Below, in pieces: positions 24,268 to 32,269 of a stretch of 64,000 nt of DNA. The stretch spans positions 62,001 to 126,000 of the forward strand of contig CAKTOW010000002.1 in NCBI GenBank assembly GCA_934590325.1, in the 5' to 3' direction. The notes below the pieces were generated by a model that searched no databases, was not told the origin of the DNA, and was given only the letters and a program-made list of their open reading frames with translations. The stretch is from an uncultured Oscillospiraceae bacterium (lineage in GTDB: Bacteria > Bacillota > Clostridia > Oscillospirales > Oscillospiraceae). Positions within the stretch are counted from its first letter, which is position 1. Each line of letters opens with the position of its first letter. Position numbers and translations under genes: made by a program.

Positions 24268-25508
24268 GCAGAGAGATCGTGGTCATCGGCGGCGGCGCCG
24301 CCGGGTTGATGGCGGCCATCACCGCCGCTCGGCAGGGGGGAGTGGTGACGCTGCTGGAGCCCAACGAGCGGCTGGGCAAGAAAGTGAATATCACCGGCAA
24401 GGGGCGCTGCAACGTCACCAACGACTGTGACCGGGAGACACTGCTGGCCAGCATCCCTGGAAACGGGCGGTTCCTGTACGGCGCGCTGACCCGGTTCACG
24501 CCGCGGGATACCATGGCGTTTTTCGAGGAGTTGGGCGTGCCGCTGAAGGTGGAGCGGGGGAACCGGGTGTTCCCGGTGTCCGACAGCGCCTTCGACATCA
24601 CCAACGCGCTGGAGCGGGAATTGAAGCGCCGCAAAGTGCGCTGGGTGCGCGACCGGGCGCTGTCCGTGGAAACTGAGGACGGCGCGGTGCGCGCCGTGAC
24701 GGGGGAGAAGAGTACATACCCCGCCGGAGCGGTGATACTGGCCACCGGCGGCGTGTCCTATCCGGGTACCGGCTCCACCGGCGATGGGTACCGCATGGCC
24801 CAGGCGCTGGGCCACACCGTGGCGGTGCCCAGGGGCTCGCTGGTGCCCCTGTGCTGCGCCGGGACGGACTGCCCGGATATGCAGGGACTGAGCCTGCGCA
24901 ACGTGGAGCTGACGGTATTCAACGGCAAGAAGAAGGCAGTGTTCCGGGACTTCGGCGAGCTGCTGTTTACCCATTTCGGGGTGTCGGGGCCGCTGGTGCT
25001 GTCCGCCAGCGCCCATCTGCGCCGCTGGGAGGGGGAGAATTACACGCTTTCCATCGACCTGAAGCCCGCCCTGGACGAGCAGAAGCTGGACACCCGGCTG
25101 CTGCGGGACATCGGGGAGAATCCCAACCGGGATATGAGCAATATCGCCGCGGGGCTGGTGCCCCACAGCATGGTGTCGGTGCTGCTGCGCCGCTGCGGGC
25201 TGTCCGGCAGCGAGAAGGCCAACGGCCTGACCAGGGAGCAGCGGCGGACGCTGGTACAGACGTTGAAGCATTTTACTTTGGATATTACCGCCCCCCGGCC
25301 CGTCAGCGAGGCCATCGTCACCGCCGGCGGCGTGAAGGTGGGCGAGGTGGCCCCCAACACCATGGCCTCCAAGAAGGTGCAGGGGCTGTATTTTGCTGGG
25401 GAGGTACTGGACGTGGACGCCTACACCGGCGGGTTCAACCTGCAGATCGCGTGGGCGACAGGGTATCTGGCGGGACTGTCCGCCGCGGAAAGCGAGGAAA
25501 CGATATGA
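24264..25508 (+). CDS. BaiN/YhiN family FAD-dependent oxidoreductase
   Basis: A 414-residue flavoprotein of the HI0933/BaiN family. The FAD-binding Rossmann motif GGGAAG is near 9-14, followed by LEPNERLGKKVNITGKGRCN, a hallmark of the family, and ATGGVSYPGTGSTGDG near 160. The C-terminus has the second FAD contact FAGEVLDVDAYTGGFNLQIAW. Some members act on bile acids in gut Clostridia, but most are uncharacterised, so no substrate is claimed. Overlaps its neighbours on both sides by four bases. Confidence 0.9.
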   Translation: MSREIVVIGGGAAGLMAAITAARQGGVVTLLEPNERLGKKVNITGKGRCNVTNDCDRETLLASIPGNGRFLYGALTRFTPRDTMAFFEELGVPLKVERGNRVFPVSDSAFDITNALERELKRRKVRWVRDRALSVETEDGAVRAVTGEKSTYPAGAVILATGGVSYPGTGSTGDGYRMAQALGHTVAVPRGSLVPLCCAGTDCPDMQGLSLRNVELTVFNGKKKAVFRDFGELLFTHFGVSGPLVLSASAHLRRWEGENYTLSIDLKPALDEQKLDTRLLRDIGENPNRDMSNIAAGLVPHSMVSVLLRRCGLSGSEKANGLTREQRRTLVQTLKHFTLDITAPRPVSEAIVTAGGVKVGEVAPNTMASKKVQGLYFAGEVLDVDAYTGGFNLQIAWATGYLAGLSAAESEETI

Positions 25509-26188
25509 CAGACAGACATTTCGCCGTGGCCATCGACGGGCCCTCCGGCGCGGGAAAGAGCACGCTGGCCCGTGCGGCGGCCGAGGCGCTGCACATCCTG
25601 TATGTGGACACCGGCGCCATCTACCGCACCATCGGCGTGTATATGTACCGGCACGGTATCGAGCCCACGGACGCGGCCGCCGTGACGGCGGCGCTGCCGG
25701 AGATCACCGTGTCCCTGAGGCACGACGCGGACGGGCTGCAGCGGATGTACCTGAATGGGGAGGATGTGACGAAGGAGATACGCCTGCCGGCCATCTCCCG
25801 GTATGCCTCCGACGTGTCCGCCATTCCCGCCGTGCGGGACTATCTCATGGAGCTGCAGCGCTCCCTGGCGCGGGAGCACAGCGTCATCATGGACGGACGT
25901 GATATCGGCACCGTGGTGCTGCCGGACGCGGAGGTGAAGATATTCCTCTGCGCCGATCTGGAGACCCGCGCCCGCCGCCGCTGCCTGGAGCTGGAGCAGC
26001 GGGGCACGCCCAAGCCCTATGCGGACGTGCTGCGGGAGATGGAGCAGCGGGATTACAACGATACACACCGCGCCGCCGCGCCCTTGCGCCCGGCGGACGA
26101 CGCCATCATGATAGACAACACCGACATGGACTTTGCCGCCAGCCTGGATCTGCTGCTGGATGTGATAAAGGGGAGCGTGGAAGCGTGA
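25505..26188 (+). CDS. cmk: Cytidylate kinase
   Basis: Phosphorylates CMP and dCMP with ATP. The 227-residue product has the P-loop GPSGAGKST (12-20), the substrate-binding DTGAIYRTIG and the conserved MDGRDIGTVVLP near 129-140, then RRRCLELEQRG in the lid. ATG overlaps the flavoprotein stop. The order cmk-plsC-ispH/rpsA is a conserved Clostridia arrangement. Confidence 0.96.
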   Translation: MTDRHFAVAIDGPSGAGKSTLARAAAEALHILYVDTGAIYRTIGVYMYRHGIEPTDAAAVTAALPEITVSLRHDADGLQRMYLNGEDVTKEIRLPAISRYASDVSAIPAVRDYLMELQRSLAREHSVIMDGRDIGTVVLPDAEVKIFLCADLETRARRRCLELEQRGTPKPYADVLREMEQRDYNDTHRAAAPLRPADDAIMIDNTDMDFAASLDLLLDVIKGSVEA

Positions 26189-26787
26189 GGAACAAATTCT
26201 ATGCCGCGGTATGGTGCGTGCTGCGGCCGCTGGTGCTGTTCTTCCTGCCGGTGGACCTGCAGGGGACGGAGCACCTGGAGGGCGGTGAGCCCGTGCTGCT
26301 GTGCGCCAACCACTCCAGCGCGTGGGACCCCATCATGTTCGTGCTGTCCATGCCCCAGCGGTTCAACGTGCGCATCATGGCCAAGAAGCAGCTGTTCTCC
26401 ATCCCCATCGTGGGAGGGTTCCTGCGGGCCATCGGCGTGTTCCCGGTGGACCGGGGCAACAGCGACATCGGCGCGGTCAAGACCGCCATACAGAGCCTGC
26501 GGGACGGGTGGAATCTGTTCCTGTTCCCGGAGGGCACACGGGTGAAAGACCCCGGACACGCGGAGATCAAGTCCGGCGCGGGGATGATGGCCATTCGCGC
26601 AGGGGTGAAGCTGGCGCCGGTGTATATCGGCACGAAAAAGCGCATTTTCCGCAAGACGCCCATCATCATCGGCGAGCCCTTCGCGCCGGAGTACACCGGC
26701 CGCAAGGGAACGGCGGAGGAATACACCGCCAACGCCCATGAGGTCATGCGCCGCGCCTACGCGCTGGGGGGCATACAATGCGAGTGA
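26185..26787 (+). CDS. plsC: 1-acyl-sn-glycerol-3-phosphate acyltransferase
   Basis: Membrane-associated acyltransferase that makes phosphatidic acid from lysophosphatidic acid. The catalytic NHSSAWD (42-48, the HX4D motif) and the FPEGTR block (114-119) are present, with a hydrophobic N-terminal segment (about 7-22). At 200 residues it is a short PlsC. GTG start, fixed by the overlap with the cmk stop. It overlaps ispH by ten bases. Confidence 0.93.
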   Translation: MRNKFYAAVWCVLRPLVLFFLPVDLQGTEHLEGGEPVLLCANHSSAWDPIMFVLSMPQRFNVRIMAKKQLFSIPIVGGFLRAIGVFPVDRGNSDIGAVKTAIQSLRDGWNLFLFPEGTRVKDPGHAEIKSGAGMMAIRAGVKLAPVYIGTKKRIFRKTPIIIGEPFAPEYTGRKGTAEEYTANAHEVMRRAYALGGIQCE

Positions 26788-28724
26788 TACTGGCGGAGAG
26801 CGCCGGGTTCTGCTACGGTGTGGAGCGGGCTGTGCGCATGGCGGAGGAGGCCGCCCGGGCGGGCGGCTGCGTCATGCTGGGCAGCATCATCCACAACGAC
26901 GCCGTGGTGCGGGAGCTGGAGACACTGGGCGCCCGGCAGGTGAAGTCCGTGGAGCAGGTGCGGCCCGGCGACACGGTGCTGCTGCGTGCCCACGGCGAAC
27001 AGAGAGACGTGGTGCGGGCGCTGGAGGAAAAGGGCGTGCACATCGTGGATGCCGCCTGTCCCCACGTGCTGCGCATCCACCGGCTGGTGGAGCAGGCCGA
27101 GCGGCAGGGGCGCACGCCGGTCATCATCGGTGAGGCGCACCACCCGGAGGTCATGGCGGCGGCCAGCCGCAGCAGGCGCAGCGTGGTGGTGGAAAATGTG
27201 GAGGAGCTGGCCGCGTGGCTGGACGGAGACCCGGCGCGGCGGGAGATGGATTTGCTGGTAGTCGCACAGACCACGTGCATCCGCGCGATTTGGGAAGAGT
27301 GCGTAAATTTTTTAAAAAAACAGTGTACAAACGCCGAAATCTTTGGTACAATATGTGATGCTACGCAAAAACGTCAGTCTGAGGCGGCGGACATCGCCGG
27401 CCGGGTGGACGTTATGGTCGTGGTCGGAGATAGTAAGAGTGCCAACACCAAACATTTAACGGAGATCTGCAGTGCCCGATGCCCCCGCGTCTATCAGGTC
27501 GAGGGAGTACAGGGTCTACAGGCTGACTTTCTTAACGGATGTTCTGTGGCGGGGCTTACAGCCGGCGCGTCCACGCCTGCGGGCATCATTAAGGAGGTAT
27601 ATGCAACGATGAGCGAAGAGATCAAGAACATGGAAGCTACGGAAGAGAGCTTCGAGGAAATGCTGGAAAAATCTTTTAAGACTTTGAATACAGGAGAGAA
27701 GGTAACCGGTATCGTAACGGCGATCGGCCCCACCGAGGTGCAGGTCGATCTGGGCTGCAAGCAGGCGGGCTACATCTCTGTGGACGAGCTGTCCGCAGAC
27801 CCCAACGTCAAGCCTGAGGACGTGGTCAAGGTCGGCGATGAGATCGAGACCTACATCATCCGCGTCAACGATGTGGAGGGCTATGCCATGCTGTCCAAGA
27901 AGCGTCTGGACGCTGTCAAGGTCTGGGAGGACATCGAGAAGGCCCGCGAGGACAAGACCACGCTGGAAGGCAAGGTCACCGAGGAGAACAAGGGCGGCAT
28001 CGTCGTCAACGTCAAGGGCGTGCGCGTGTTCGTGCCCGCTTCCCAGTCCGGCCTGCCCCGCGGCGCTGAGCTGAGCACCATGATCGGCCAGACCGTGTCC
28101 CTGCGCATCACTGAGGTCAACCGCGCCCGCCGCCGTGTGGTCGGCTCCATCAAGGCCGTCACCTACGAGGCCCGTCAGGCGGCCCAGGCTGAGATCTGGA
28201 ACAACATCGAGGTCGGCAAGCGCTACACCGGCACCGTGAAGTCCATGACTTCCTACGGCGTGTTCGTGGACATCGGCGGCGTGGATGGTATGGTACATAT
28301 CTCCGAGCTGTCCTGGAGCCGCATCAAGAATCCCGCCGAGGTCGTGTCCGTGGGCGACACCCTGGATGTGTACGTTATCTCCTTCGACGCCGAGAAGCAC
28401 AAGATCTCCCTGGGCGTGAAGGACCGCAGCATGAATCCCTGGGACAAGTTCATGGCTACCTATCACGTGGGTGATGTGGCCAACGTGCGTATCGTGAAGC
28501 TGATGACCTTCGGCGCGTTCGCCGAGGTCGTGCCCGGTGTGGACGGCCTGATCCACATCTCCCAGATCGCTGACCGCCGCATCGAGAAGCCCGGCGACGT
28601 GCTGACCGAGGGCGAGATGGTGGACGCCAAGATCACCGCCATCGACGAGGAGAAGCAGAAGATCTCCCTGTCCATCCGCGCGCTGCTGGCTCCCTCCGCT
28701 GACGAGGACGCCGACGAGGAGTAA
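26778..28724 (+). CDS. ispH: Bifunctional HMBPP reductase / ribosomal protein S1
   Basis: A 648-residue fusion. Residues 1-275 are IspH, the [4Fe-4S] enzyme that makes IPP and DMAPP in the last step of the methylerythritol pathway; the three cluster Cys are C12, C94 and C193. Residues about 278-648 are a ribosomal protein S1-like chain with four S1 RNA-binding repeats (starting near 300, 386, 470 and 555) and an acidic tail. The fusion is known in Clostridia. Base usage changes near the junction: 27290-27700 is much more AT-rich than either side, with a T6A7 run at 27308-27320, and contains a candidate promoter and a perfect ribosome binding site. ispD and ispF lie 19 kb upstream. Confidence 0.95.
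   Translation: MRVILAESAGFCYGVERAVRMAEEAARAGGCVMLGSIIHNDAVVRELETLGARQVKSVEQVRPGDTVLLRAHGEQRDVVRALEEKGVHIVDAACPHVLRIHRLVEQAERQGRTPVIIGEAHHPEVMAAASRSRRSVVVENVEELAAWLDGDPARREMDLLVVAQTTCIRAIWEECVNFLKKQCTNAEIFGTICDATQKRQSEAADIAGRVDVMVVVGDSKSANTKHLTEICSARCPRVYQVEGVQGLQADFLNGCSVAGLTAGASTPAGIIKEVYATMSEEIKNMEATEESFEEMLEKSFKTLNTGEKVTGIVTAIGPTEVQVDLGCKQAGYISVDELSADPNVKPEDVVKVGDEIETYIIRVNDVEGYAMLSKKRLDAVKVWEDIEKAREDKTTLEGKVTEENKGGIVVNVKGVRVFVPASQSGLPRGAELSTMIGQTVSLRITEVNRARRRVVGSIKAVTYEARQAAQAEIWNNIEVGKRYTGTVKSMTSYGVFVDIGGVDGMVHISELSWSRIKNPAEVVSVGDTLDVYVISFDAEKHKISLGVKDRSMNPWDKFMATYHVGDVANVRIVKLMTFGAFAEVVPGVDGLIHISQIADRRIEKPGDVLTEGEMVDAKITAIDEEKQKISLSIRALLAPSADEDADEE
27324..27352 (+). promoter_or_regulatory. 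Candidate internal promoter before the S1 part
   Basis: TGTACA (27324-27329) and TACAAT (27347-27352), spacer 17, inside the ispH coding region where the sequence turns AT-rich. A transcript from here would carry only the S1 half. Confidence 0.4.
27591..27598 (+). promoter_or_regulatory. Internal consensus ribosome binding site AAGGAGGT
   Basis: AAGGAGGT lies ten bases before the in-frame ATG at 27609 (residue 278 of the fusion). Two codons of the frame, Lys-Glu, encode it. It would allow independent translation of the S1 part. Confidence 0.6.
27609..28724 (+). other. rpsA: Possible independent translation unit: free ribosomal protein S1
   Basis: The in-frame ATG at 27609 would give a 371-residue protein starting MSEEIKNMEATEE, with all four S1 repeats, which is close to the size of stand-alone S1 proteins in Firmicutes. 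It sits behind AAGGAGGT and downstream of a candidate promoter. It is not a separate gene in frame terms, so it is listed as a translation unit nested in the fusion. Confidence 0.5.
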
Positions 28725-28733
28725 TTAGAGCGT

Positions 28734-28774
28734 AAAACACCTCCGCTGCCTGTGGGGCAGCGGAGGTGTTTTTG
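28734..28774 (+). terminator. Intrinsic terminator after ispH-rpsA
   Basis: A 17-bp perfect stem (28734-28750 with 28756-28772), a five-base loop and a run of five T. Very strong; ends the long operon. Confidence 0.95.
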
Positions 28775-28808
28775 GTTGTTTTCACAATGGCGTGCAGGGG
28801 AAAATATC

Positions 28809-28838
28809 TTGCGACCTTGCGGAGAGGCATGGTACAAT
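28809..28838 (+). promoter_or_regulatory. Promoter for the small lipoprotein gene
   Basis: TTGCGA (28809-28814) and TACAAT (28833-28838), spacer 18; start near 28845. Confidence 0.5.
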
Positions 28839-28919
28839 CGAGGTGGGCAAGAGGATTTAAAAGCATTGTGCTGAAGATAGAACGGATCAATTGGAATTTG
28901 ACAGGGGGAGCGTGATCGT

Positions 28920-29237
28920 ATGAAAAAGTTGATGGCATCAGTGTTAGCGTTGGTTTGCGTTGTTGCTATGGCGGGCTGCGGAAAGTCGAATGTTGGGGAC
29001 TATCCTGCGACGATAATGGTAAATGGGATAAATTACTATTCGACCGATAATGCTGTTCCCGTTGAAGTAGACGAGAGTGTTATTCAGTACACCACGTCGT
29101 ATGCGGAGGATGGCGTTCCCCGAAAAGATGGTGAGGCAAACTTCAACAGAGACCTGGGGACTCCGTATGCTGTTATTGAGGAAGACTTGGTAGTTGTCCT
29201 TATGGACAATGAGTGGATAGAGTTCAAGGCAAAGTAA
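28920..29237 (+). CDS. Small secreted lipoprotein, unknown function
   Basis: A 105-residue protein with a lipoprotein signal peptide: basic start MKK, hydrophobic core, and lipobox VAMAGC with Cys20 as the lipidation site. The mature part is about 85 residues, rich in Asp, Tyr and Val, with no recognised domain. Base composition is clearly lower in GC than the flanking housekeeping genes, suggesting recent acquisition. GGGGGAG lies nine bases before the ATG. It has its own promoter and terminator. Confidence 0.75.
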   Translation: MKKLMASVLALVCVVAMAGCGKSNVGDYPATIMVNGINYYSTDNAVPVEVDESVIQYTTSYAEDGVPRKDGEANFNRDLGTPYAVIEEDLVVVLMDNEWIEFKAK

Positions 29238-29333
29238 GAGCGATCTCGGGTCGCGAAAGAGCGGGACGATGGGAGAAGCGTGCCGTACGAAAGGGACGGG
29301 GGATGAAGCGGGGGAAAAGAAAAATAAATTTTG

Positions 29334-29371
29334 GGAGAGTTGTCCGTTTGTGGGCAACTCTCCTGGCTTTT
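29334..29371 (+). terminator. Hairpin after the lipoprotein gene
   Basis: GGAGAGTTGTCC and GGGCAACTCTCC form a 12-bp stem with one T-G wobble, a six-base loop and then TGGCTTTT. Lies about 100 bases past the stop. Confidence 0.65.
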
Positions 29372-29409
29372 ATGCGTAGGGGCAGGACCTGTTTTTATGC
29401 GTAGGGCAG
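29368..29409. repeat. Short direct repeat
   Basis: TTTTATGCGTAGGG-CAG occurs twice within 42 bases, the first copy (29368-29385) with one extra G and one T fewer in the leading run. Sits between the lipoprotein terminator and the next gene. Meaning unknown. Confidence 0.5.
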
Positions 29410-29437
29410 AAGCAAATTGAAAGGGGAAAACACGAAT

Positions 29438-29830
29438 ATGAAAAGAACAGACGTGAACTGGGACGAGGTGAAGAGCAAGTATGAGACAGGAATGTACACC
29501 TATCAGCGCTTGGCGGAGGAGTATCATGTGTGCATACAGACGGTGTGCAGTCACGCGATGAAGGGACAGTGGCAGCGGGGCCGGGAGGAAACGGAAAAGC
29601 AGATGCTGCGGCGGTGCCTGATGGCCACGGCGAGGATGCTGGAGTCGGCGGCGAAGGGGGCCACGGAACGGCTGGAGAGAGGAGAGGGCAGCCTGAAGGA
29701 GGTCAAGGAGCTGGGCAGCCTTTTGCAGGCGCTGGTGGGAACAGCGGCGAAGCTGTACCAGAGCGAAAAGGACGGGACCACGACGATCAGGGTGGTGATG
29801 TCGGAGGAGGTGGAGGAGCTGAGCCGGTGA
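29438..29830 (+). CDS. Helix-turn-helix protein resembling phage terminase small subunit
   Basis: A 130-residue protein. Its first 45 residues form a DNA-binding helix-turn-helix, with YQRLAEEYHVCIQTVCSHAM as the core, in the style of the N-terminal domain of some terminase small subunits. The rest is helical and charged (LLQALVGTAAKLYQSEKDG) and ends in a Val-rich MSEEVEEL. No large terminase subunit or other phage gene follows; the next gene is a butyrate-pathway enzyme. It could be a phage remnant or a domesticated DNA-binding protein. The ATG at 29438 follows AAAGGGG by 11 bases; a TTG at 29417 would overlap that site. Confidence 0.6.
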   Translation: MKRTDVNWDEVKSKYETGMYTYQRLAEEYHVCIQTVCSHAMKGQWQRGREETEKQMLRRCLMATARMLESAAKGATERLERGEGSLKEVKELGSLLQALVGTAAKLYQSEKDGTTTIRVVMSEEVEELSR

Positions 29831-29894
29831 TGGCGGCACCGGCGGCGTTCATTTTTGCACAAGCTTTACCGGAAATTCTTGTCTGTTTCGTCAA

Positions 29895-29923
29895 TTCCCA
29901 TGGTTTCCGGTTTGTGGTAAAAT
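29895..29923 (+). promoter_or_regulatory. Promoter candidate for the CoA-transferase gene
   Basis: TTCCCA (29895-29900) and TAAAAT (29918-29923), spacer 17. The -35 is weak; start expected near 29930, about 60 bases before the ATG. Confidence 0.45.
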
Positions 29924-29989
29924 TAACAATTGGAAATGAAAGACCTTTATCGAAAGGGAACGGAAAGAAAGAACAGGGAGGAAAAGACC

Positions 29990-31339
29990 ATGCCTTTTGC
30001 AGATTTTCAGGCTATGTACCGGCAGAAGCTCACCACCGCCGACGAGGCGGTGAAGGTCATCAAGTCCGGTGATTGGGTGGATTACGGCTTCTGCGCCATC
30101 CATCCCAGGGTACTGGACGAGGCGCTGGCGCGCCGTGCGCCGGAGTTGGAGGACGTGAAGGTGCGGGGCGGCATCAGCCTGTGGAAGCCCGCCATCTTCG
30201 ACATCGAGGACCCGGTGCACCACATTATTTTCAACTCCCACCACATGAGCGGCGTGGAGCGGCACCATATCGCCAGCGGCGCGGGGTTCCACGAGCCCAT
30301 GCGGTACTCCGAGCTGCCCCGGTACTACTACGACCACATCACGCCGCCGGACGTGGCGATGTTCCAAGTGGCGCCCATGGACAAGCACGGATACTTCAAC
30401 TTCGGACTGTCGGCCTCCCACGTGAGGGCGGTGTGCGAGATGGCCAAGGTGGTCATCGTGGAGGTCAATGAGAACATGCCCCGCTGTCTGGGAGGGTTTG
30501 ACAACTGCATCCACGTCAGCGAGGTGGATATGATCGTGGAGGGGCGCAACGACCCCATGGGCATACAGCCCAGCGGCGTGGCCACAGACGTGGACAAGGC
30601 GGTGGCGAAGCTCATCGTGGAGCAGATACCCAACGGCGCGTGTCTGCAGCTGGGCATCGGCGGGATGCCCAACACCGTGGGCGCCATGCTGTGCGAGTCC
30701 GACCTGAAGGACCTGGGCGTGCATACAGAGATGTACGTGGACGCCTACGTGGACCTGGCGATGGCCGGGAAGGTCACCTGTATGAAGAAGAACATCGATC
30801 GGGGACGGCAGGTGTTCGCCTTTGCCGCCGGGACCCAGAAGCTGTATGACTATCTGGACGACAACCCCGCCTGTATGTCCGCGCCCATCAGCTATACCAA
30901 CGATATCCGCACCATCGCGGCGATTGATAACTTTATCTCCATCAACAACGCGGTGGATGTGGATCTGTACGGGCAGGTCAACGGTGAGACGGCGGGCACG
31001 AAGCAGATCAGCGGTGCCGGCGGACAGCAGGACTTCGTGCTGGGCGCGTATCTGTCCAAGGGCGGCAAGAGCTTTATCTGTCTGAGCTCCACCCACGCGG
31101 ACAAGGACGGCACGCTGCACTCCCGCATCCGGCCCACGCTGCAGACGGGCTCCGTGGTGACGGACACCCGCGTGAACACCATGTATGTGGTCACCGAGTA
31201 CGGCTGCGTGTGCCTGAAGGGTCTGAGCGTCTGGGAGCGGGCGGAGAAGCTGATCTCCATCGCGCACCCGGACTTCCGGGAGGAGCTTATCCGCGAGGCG
31301 GAGAAGCAGAAGATATGGTATCCCCACAACAGAAGATAA
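29990..31339 (+). CDS. Butyryl-CoA:acetate CoA-transferase (acetyl-CoA hydrolase/transferase family)
   Basis: A 449-residue cytosolic CoA-transferase. It swaps CoA between butyryl-CoA and acetate in the last step of butyrate formation. The sequence tracks the But group: KSGDWVDYG near 25-33, the long conserved [10 protein letters not shown] (160-169), [10 protein letters not shown] (219-228) and [10 protein letters not shown] with Glu247 as the likely catalytic residue that forms the glutamyl-CoA intermediate. 4-hydroxybutyrate CoA-transferases share much of this, so the exact acid is inferred. GGGAGG lies eight bases before the ATG. Own promoter and terminator; monocistronic, as is usual for but genes. 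Confidence 0.88.
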   Translation: MPFADFQAMYRQKLTTADEAVKVIKSGDWVDYGFCAIHPRVLDEALARRAPELEDVKVRGGISLWKPAIFDIEDPVHHIIFNSHHMSGVERHHIASGAGFHEPMRYSELPRYYYDHITPPDVAMFQVAPMDKHGYFNFGLSASHVRAVCEMAKVVIVEVNENMPRCLGGFDNCIHVSEVDMIVEGRNDPMGIQPSGVATDVDKAVAKLIVEQIPNGACLQLGIGGMPNTVGAMLCESDLKDLGVHTEMYVDAYVDLAMAGKVTCMKKNIDRGRQVFAFAAGTQKLYDYLDDNPACMSAPISYTNDIRTIAAIDNFISINNAVDVDLYGQVNGETAGTKQISGAGGQQDFVLGAYLSKGGKSFICLSSTHADKDGTLHSRIRPTLQTGSVVTDTRVNTMYVVTEYGCVCLKGLSVWERAEKLISIAHPDFREELIREAEKQKIWYPHNRR

Positions 31340-31344
31340 CGCGG

Positions 31345-31372
31345 AAAAGAGAGCCGGAAGGCTCTCTTTTTT
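31345..31372 (+). terminator. Intrinsic terminator after the CoA-transferase gene
   Basis: AAAAGAGAGCC, loop GGAA, GGCTCTCTTTTTT. Nearly the same stem as the terminator at 10362-10393. Confidence 0.93.
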
Positions 31373-31425
31373 GCATGAAAAGGCCCACGGACGCGCAACC
31401 TACGGCAAAAAGGAGGCGCGTATAT

Positions 31426-32139
31426 ATGGACCATCCCGATACCGAAAAACGACCCGGCGGGGAAAAGACCACGCCGAAGAACGAGCCGGCGCCCATGCAG
31501 CCCATCATCGACATGGGCAGCACCGTGGTGAAGAACCCGCGGGGCACCGTGCTGTGCCTGACCATCGCAGGGCAGGTGGAGGGGCACACCCTGCTGCCCG
31601 ACAACGTGAAGGCCACCAAATACGAACACGTGCTGCCGCTGCTGGCGGCGCTGGAGCAGTCGGAGGAGATAGAGGGGCTGCTGCTGTTGCTGAACACCGT
31701 GGGCGGGGACATCGAGGCGGGGCTGGCCATAGCGGAGCTGGCCGCCGGGATGACGAAGCCCACCGTCACGCTGGTGCTGGGCGGCGGGCACTCCATCGGC
31801 GTACCGCTGGCGGTGTGCGGAAAGGAGACCTTTATCGCCCCCACGGCGTCCATGACGATCCACCCGGTGCGGATGTCCGGTACGGTCATCGCCGCGGAGG
31901 AGACCTATCGCTATTTCCAGCGGATACAGGAGCGCATCGTGCGGTTCGTGGCCGCCAACAGCCGCGTCAGCGCGGAGCGGTTCCGGGAGCTGATGCTGTC
32001 CAGCGGGGATATGGCCAACGACGTGGGCAGTGTGCTCTACGGAGAACAGGCGGTGGCCGAGGGCATCATCGACCGGGTGGGGGCCCTGTCCGACGCGCTG
32101 GACGCCCTGTACGGGCAGATAGAGCGGCGGAGGAAGTGA
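31426..32139 (+). CDS. tepA: ClpP-class serine protease, TepA-like
   Basis: A 237-residue member of the ClpP/crotonase superfamily related to Bacillus TepA (YmfB), a protein thought to help clear or translocate secretory proteins. The putative nucleophile Ser123 sits in GGGHSIGVP and the catalytic His146 in MTIHPVR, the ClpP spacing. The disordered, charged N-terminus (about 1-25) is typical. No signal peptide is visible. AAGGAGG lies nine bases before the ATG. In Bacillus tepA neighbours spoIIIE; here smc follows from a separate promoter. Confidence 0.85.
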   Translation: MDHPDTEKRPGGEKTTPKNEPAPMQPIIDMGSTVVKNPRGTVLCLTIAGQVEGHTLLPDNVKATKYEHVLPLLAALEQSEEIEGLLLLLNTVGGDIEAGLAIAELAAGMTKPTVTLVLGGGHSIGVPLAVCGKETFIAPTASMTIHPVRMSGTVIAAEETYRYFQRIQERIVRFVAANSRVSAERFRELMLSSGDMANDVGSVLYGEQAVAEGIIDRVGALSDALDALYGQIERRRK

Positions 32140-32143
32140 ATGA

Positions 32144-32175
32144 AAATATCCCCCGCCGGGAGGCGGGGGATATTT
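32144..32175 (+). terminator. Hairpin after tepA
   Basis: A 14-bp stem, AAATATCCCCCGCC with GGCGGGGGATATTT, around GGGA. The last three paired bases of the right arm supply the T run. Confidence 0.8.
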
Positions 32176-32200
32176 CTGCGGGGGAGGGATACGGTTTTTC

Positions 32201-32229
32201 TTGAAAATCAGGTGCTTCCATAGTATACT
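32201..32229 (+). promoter_or_regulatory. Sigma-A promoter for smc
   Basis: TTGAAA (32201-32206) and TATACT (32224-32229), spacer 17; start near 32236. Confidence 0.8.
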
Positions 32230-32269
32230 ATCTTAGTTAAGGTATGCAAAAGTATAAGAGGTGAAGCAA

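Noticed and set aside
27308-27356. T6A7 run in ispH in the A-AAA-AAA phase, as for a -1 frameshift site
   Set aside because: The -1 frame stops after about 12 codons and no stimulatory stem is evident, so a programmed frameshift would give nothing useful. The run more likely belongs to the AT-rich internal promoter region.
29213-29404. A 63-codon + frame across the lipoprotein terminator
   Set aside because: It starts inside the lipoprotein gene, runs through the hairpin and the direct repeat, is very basic and lacks a ribosome binding site.
29438-29830. Intact prophage
   Set aside because: Only one phage-like gene was found; there is no large terminase, portal, capsid, integrase or attachment site around it.
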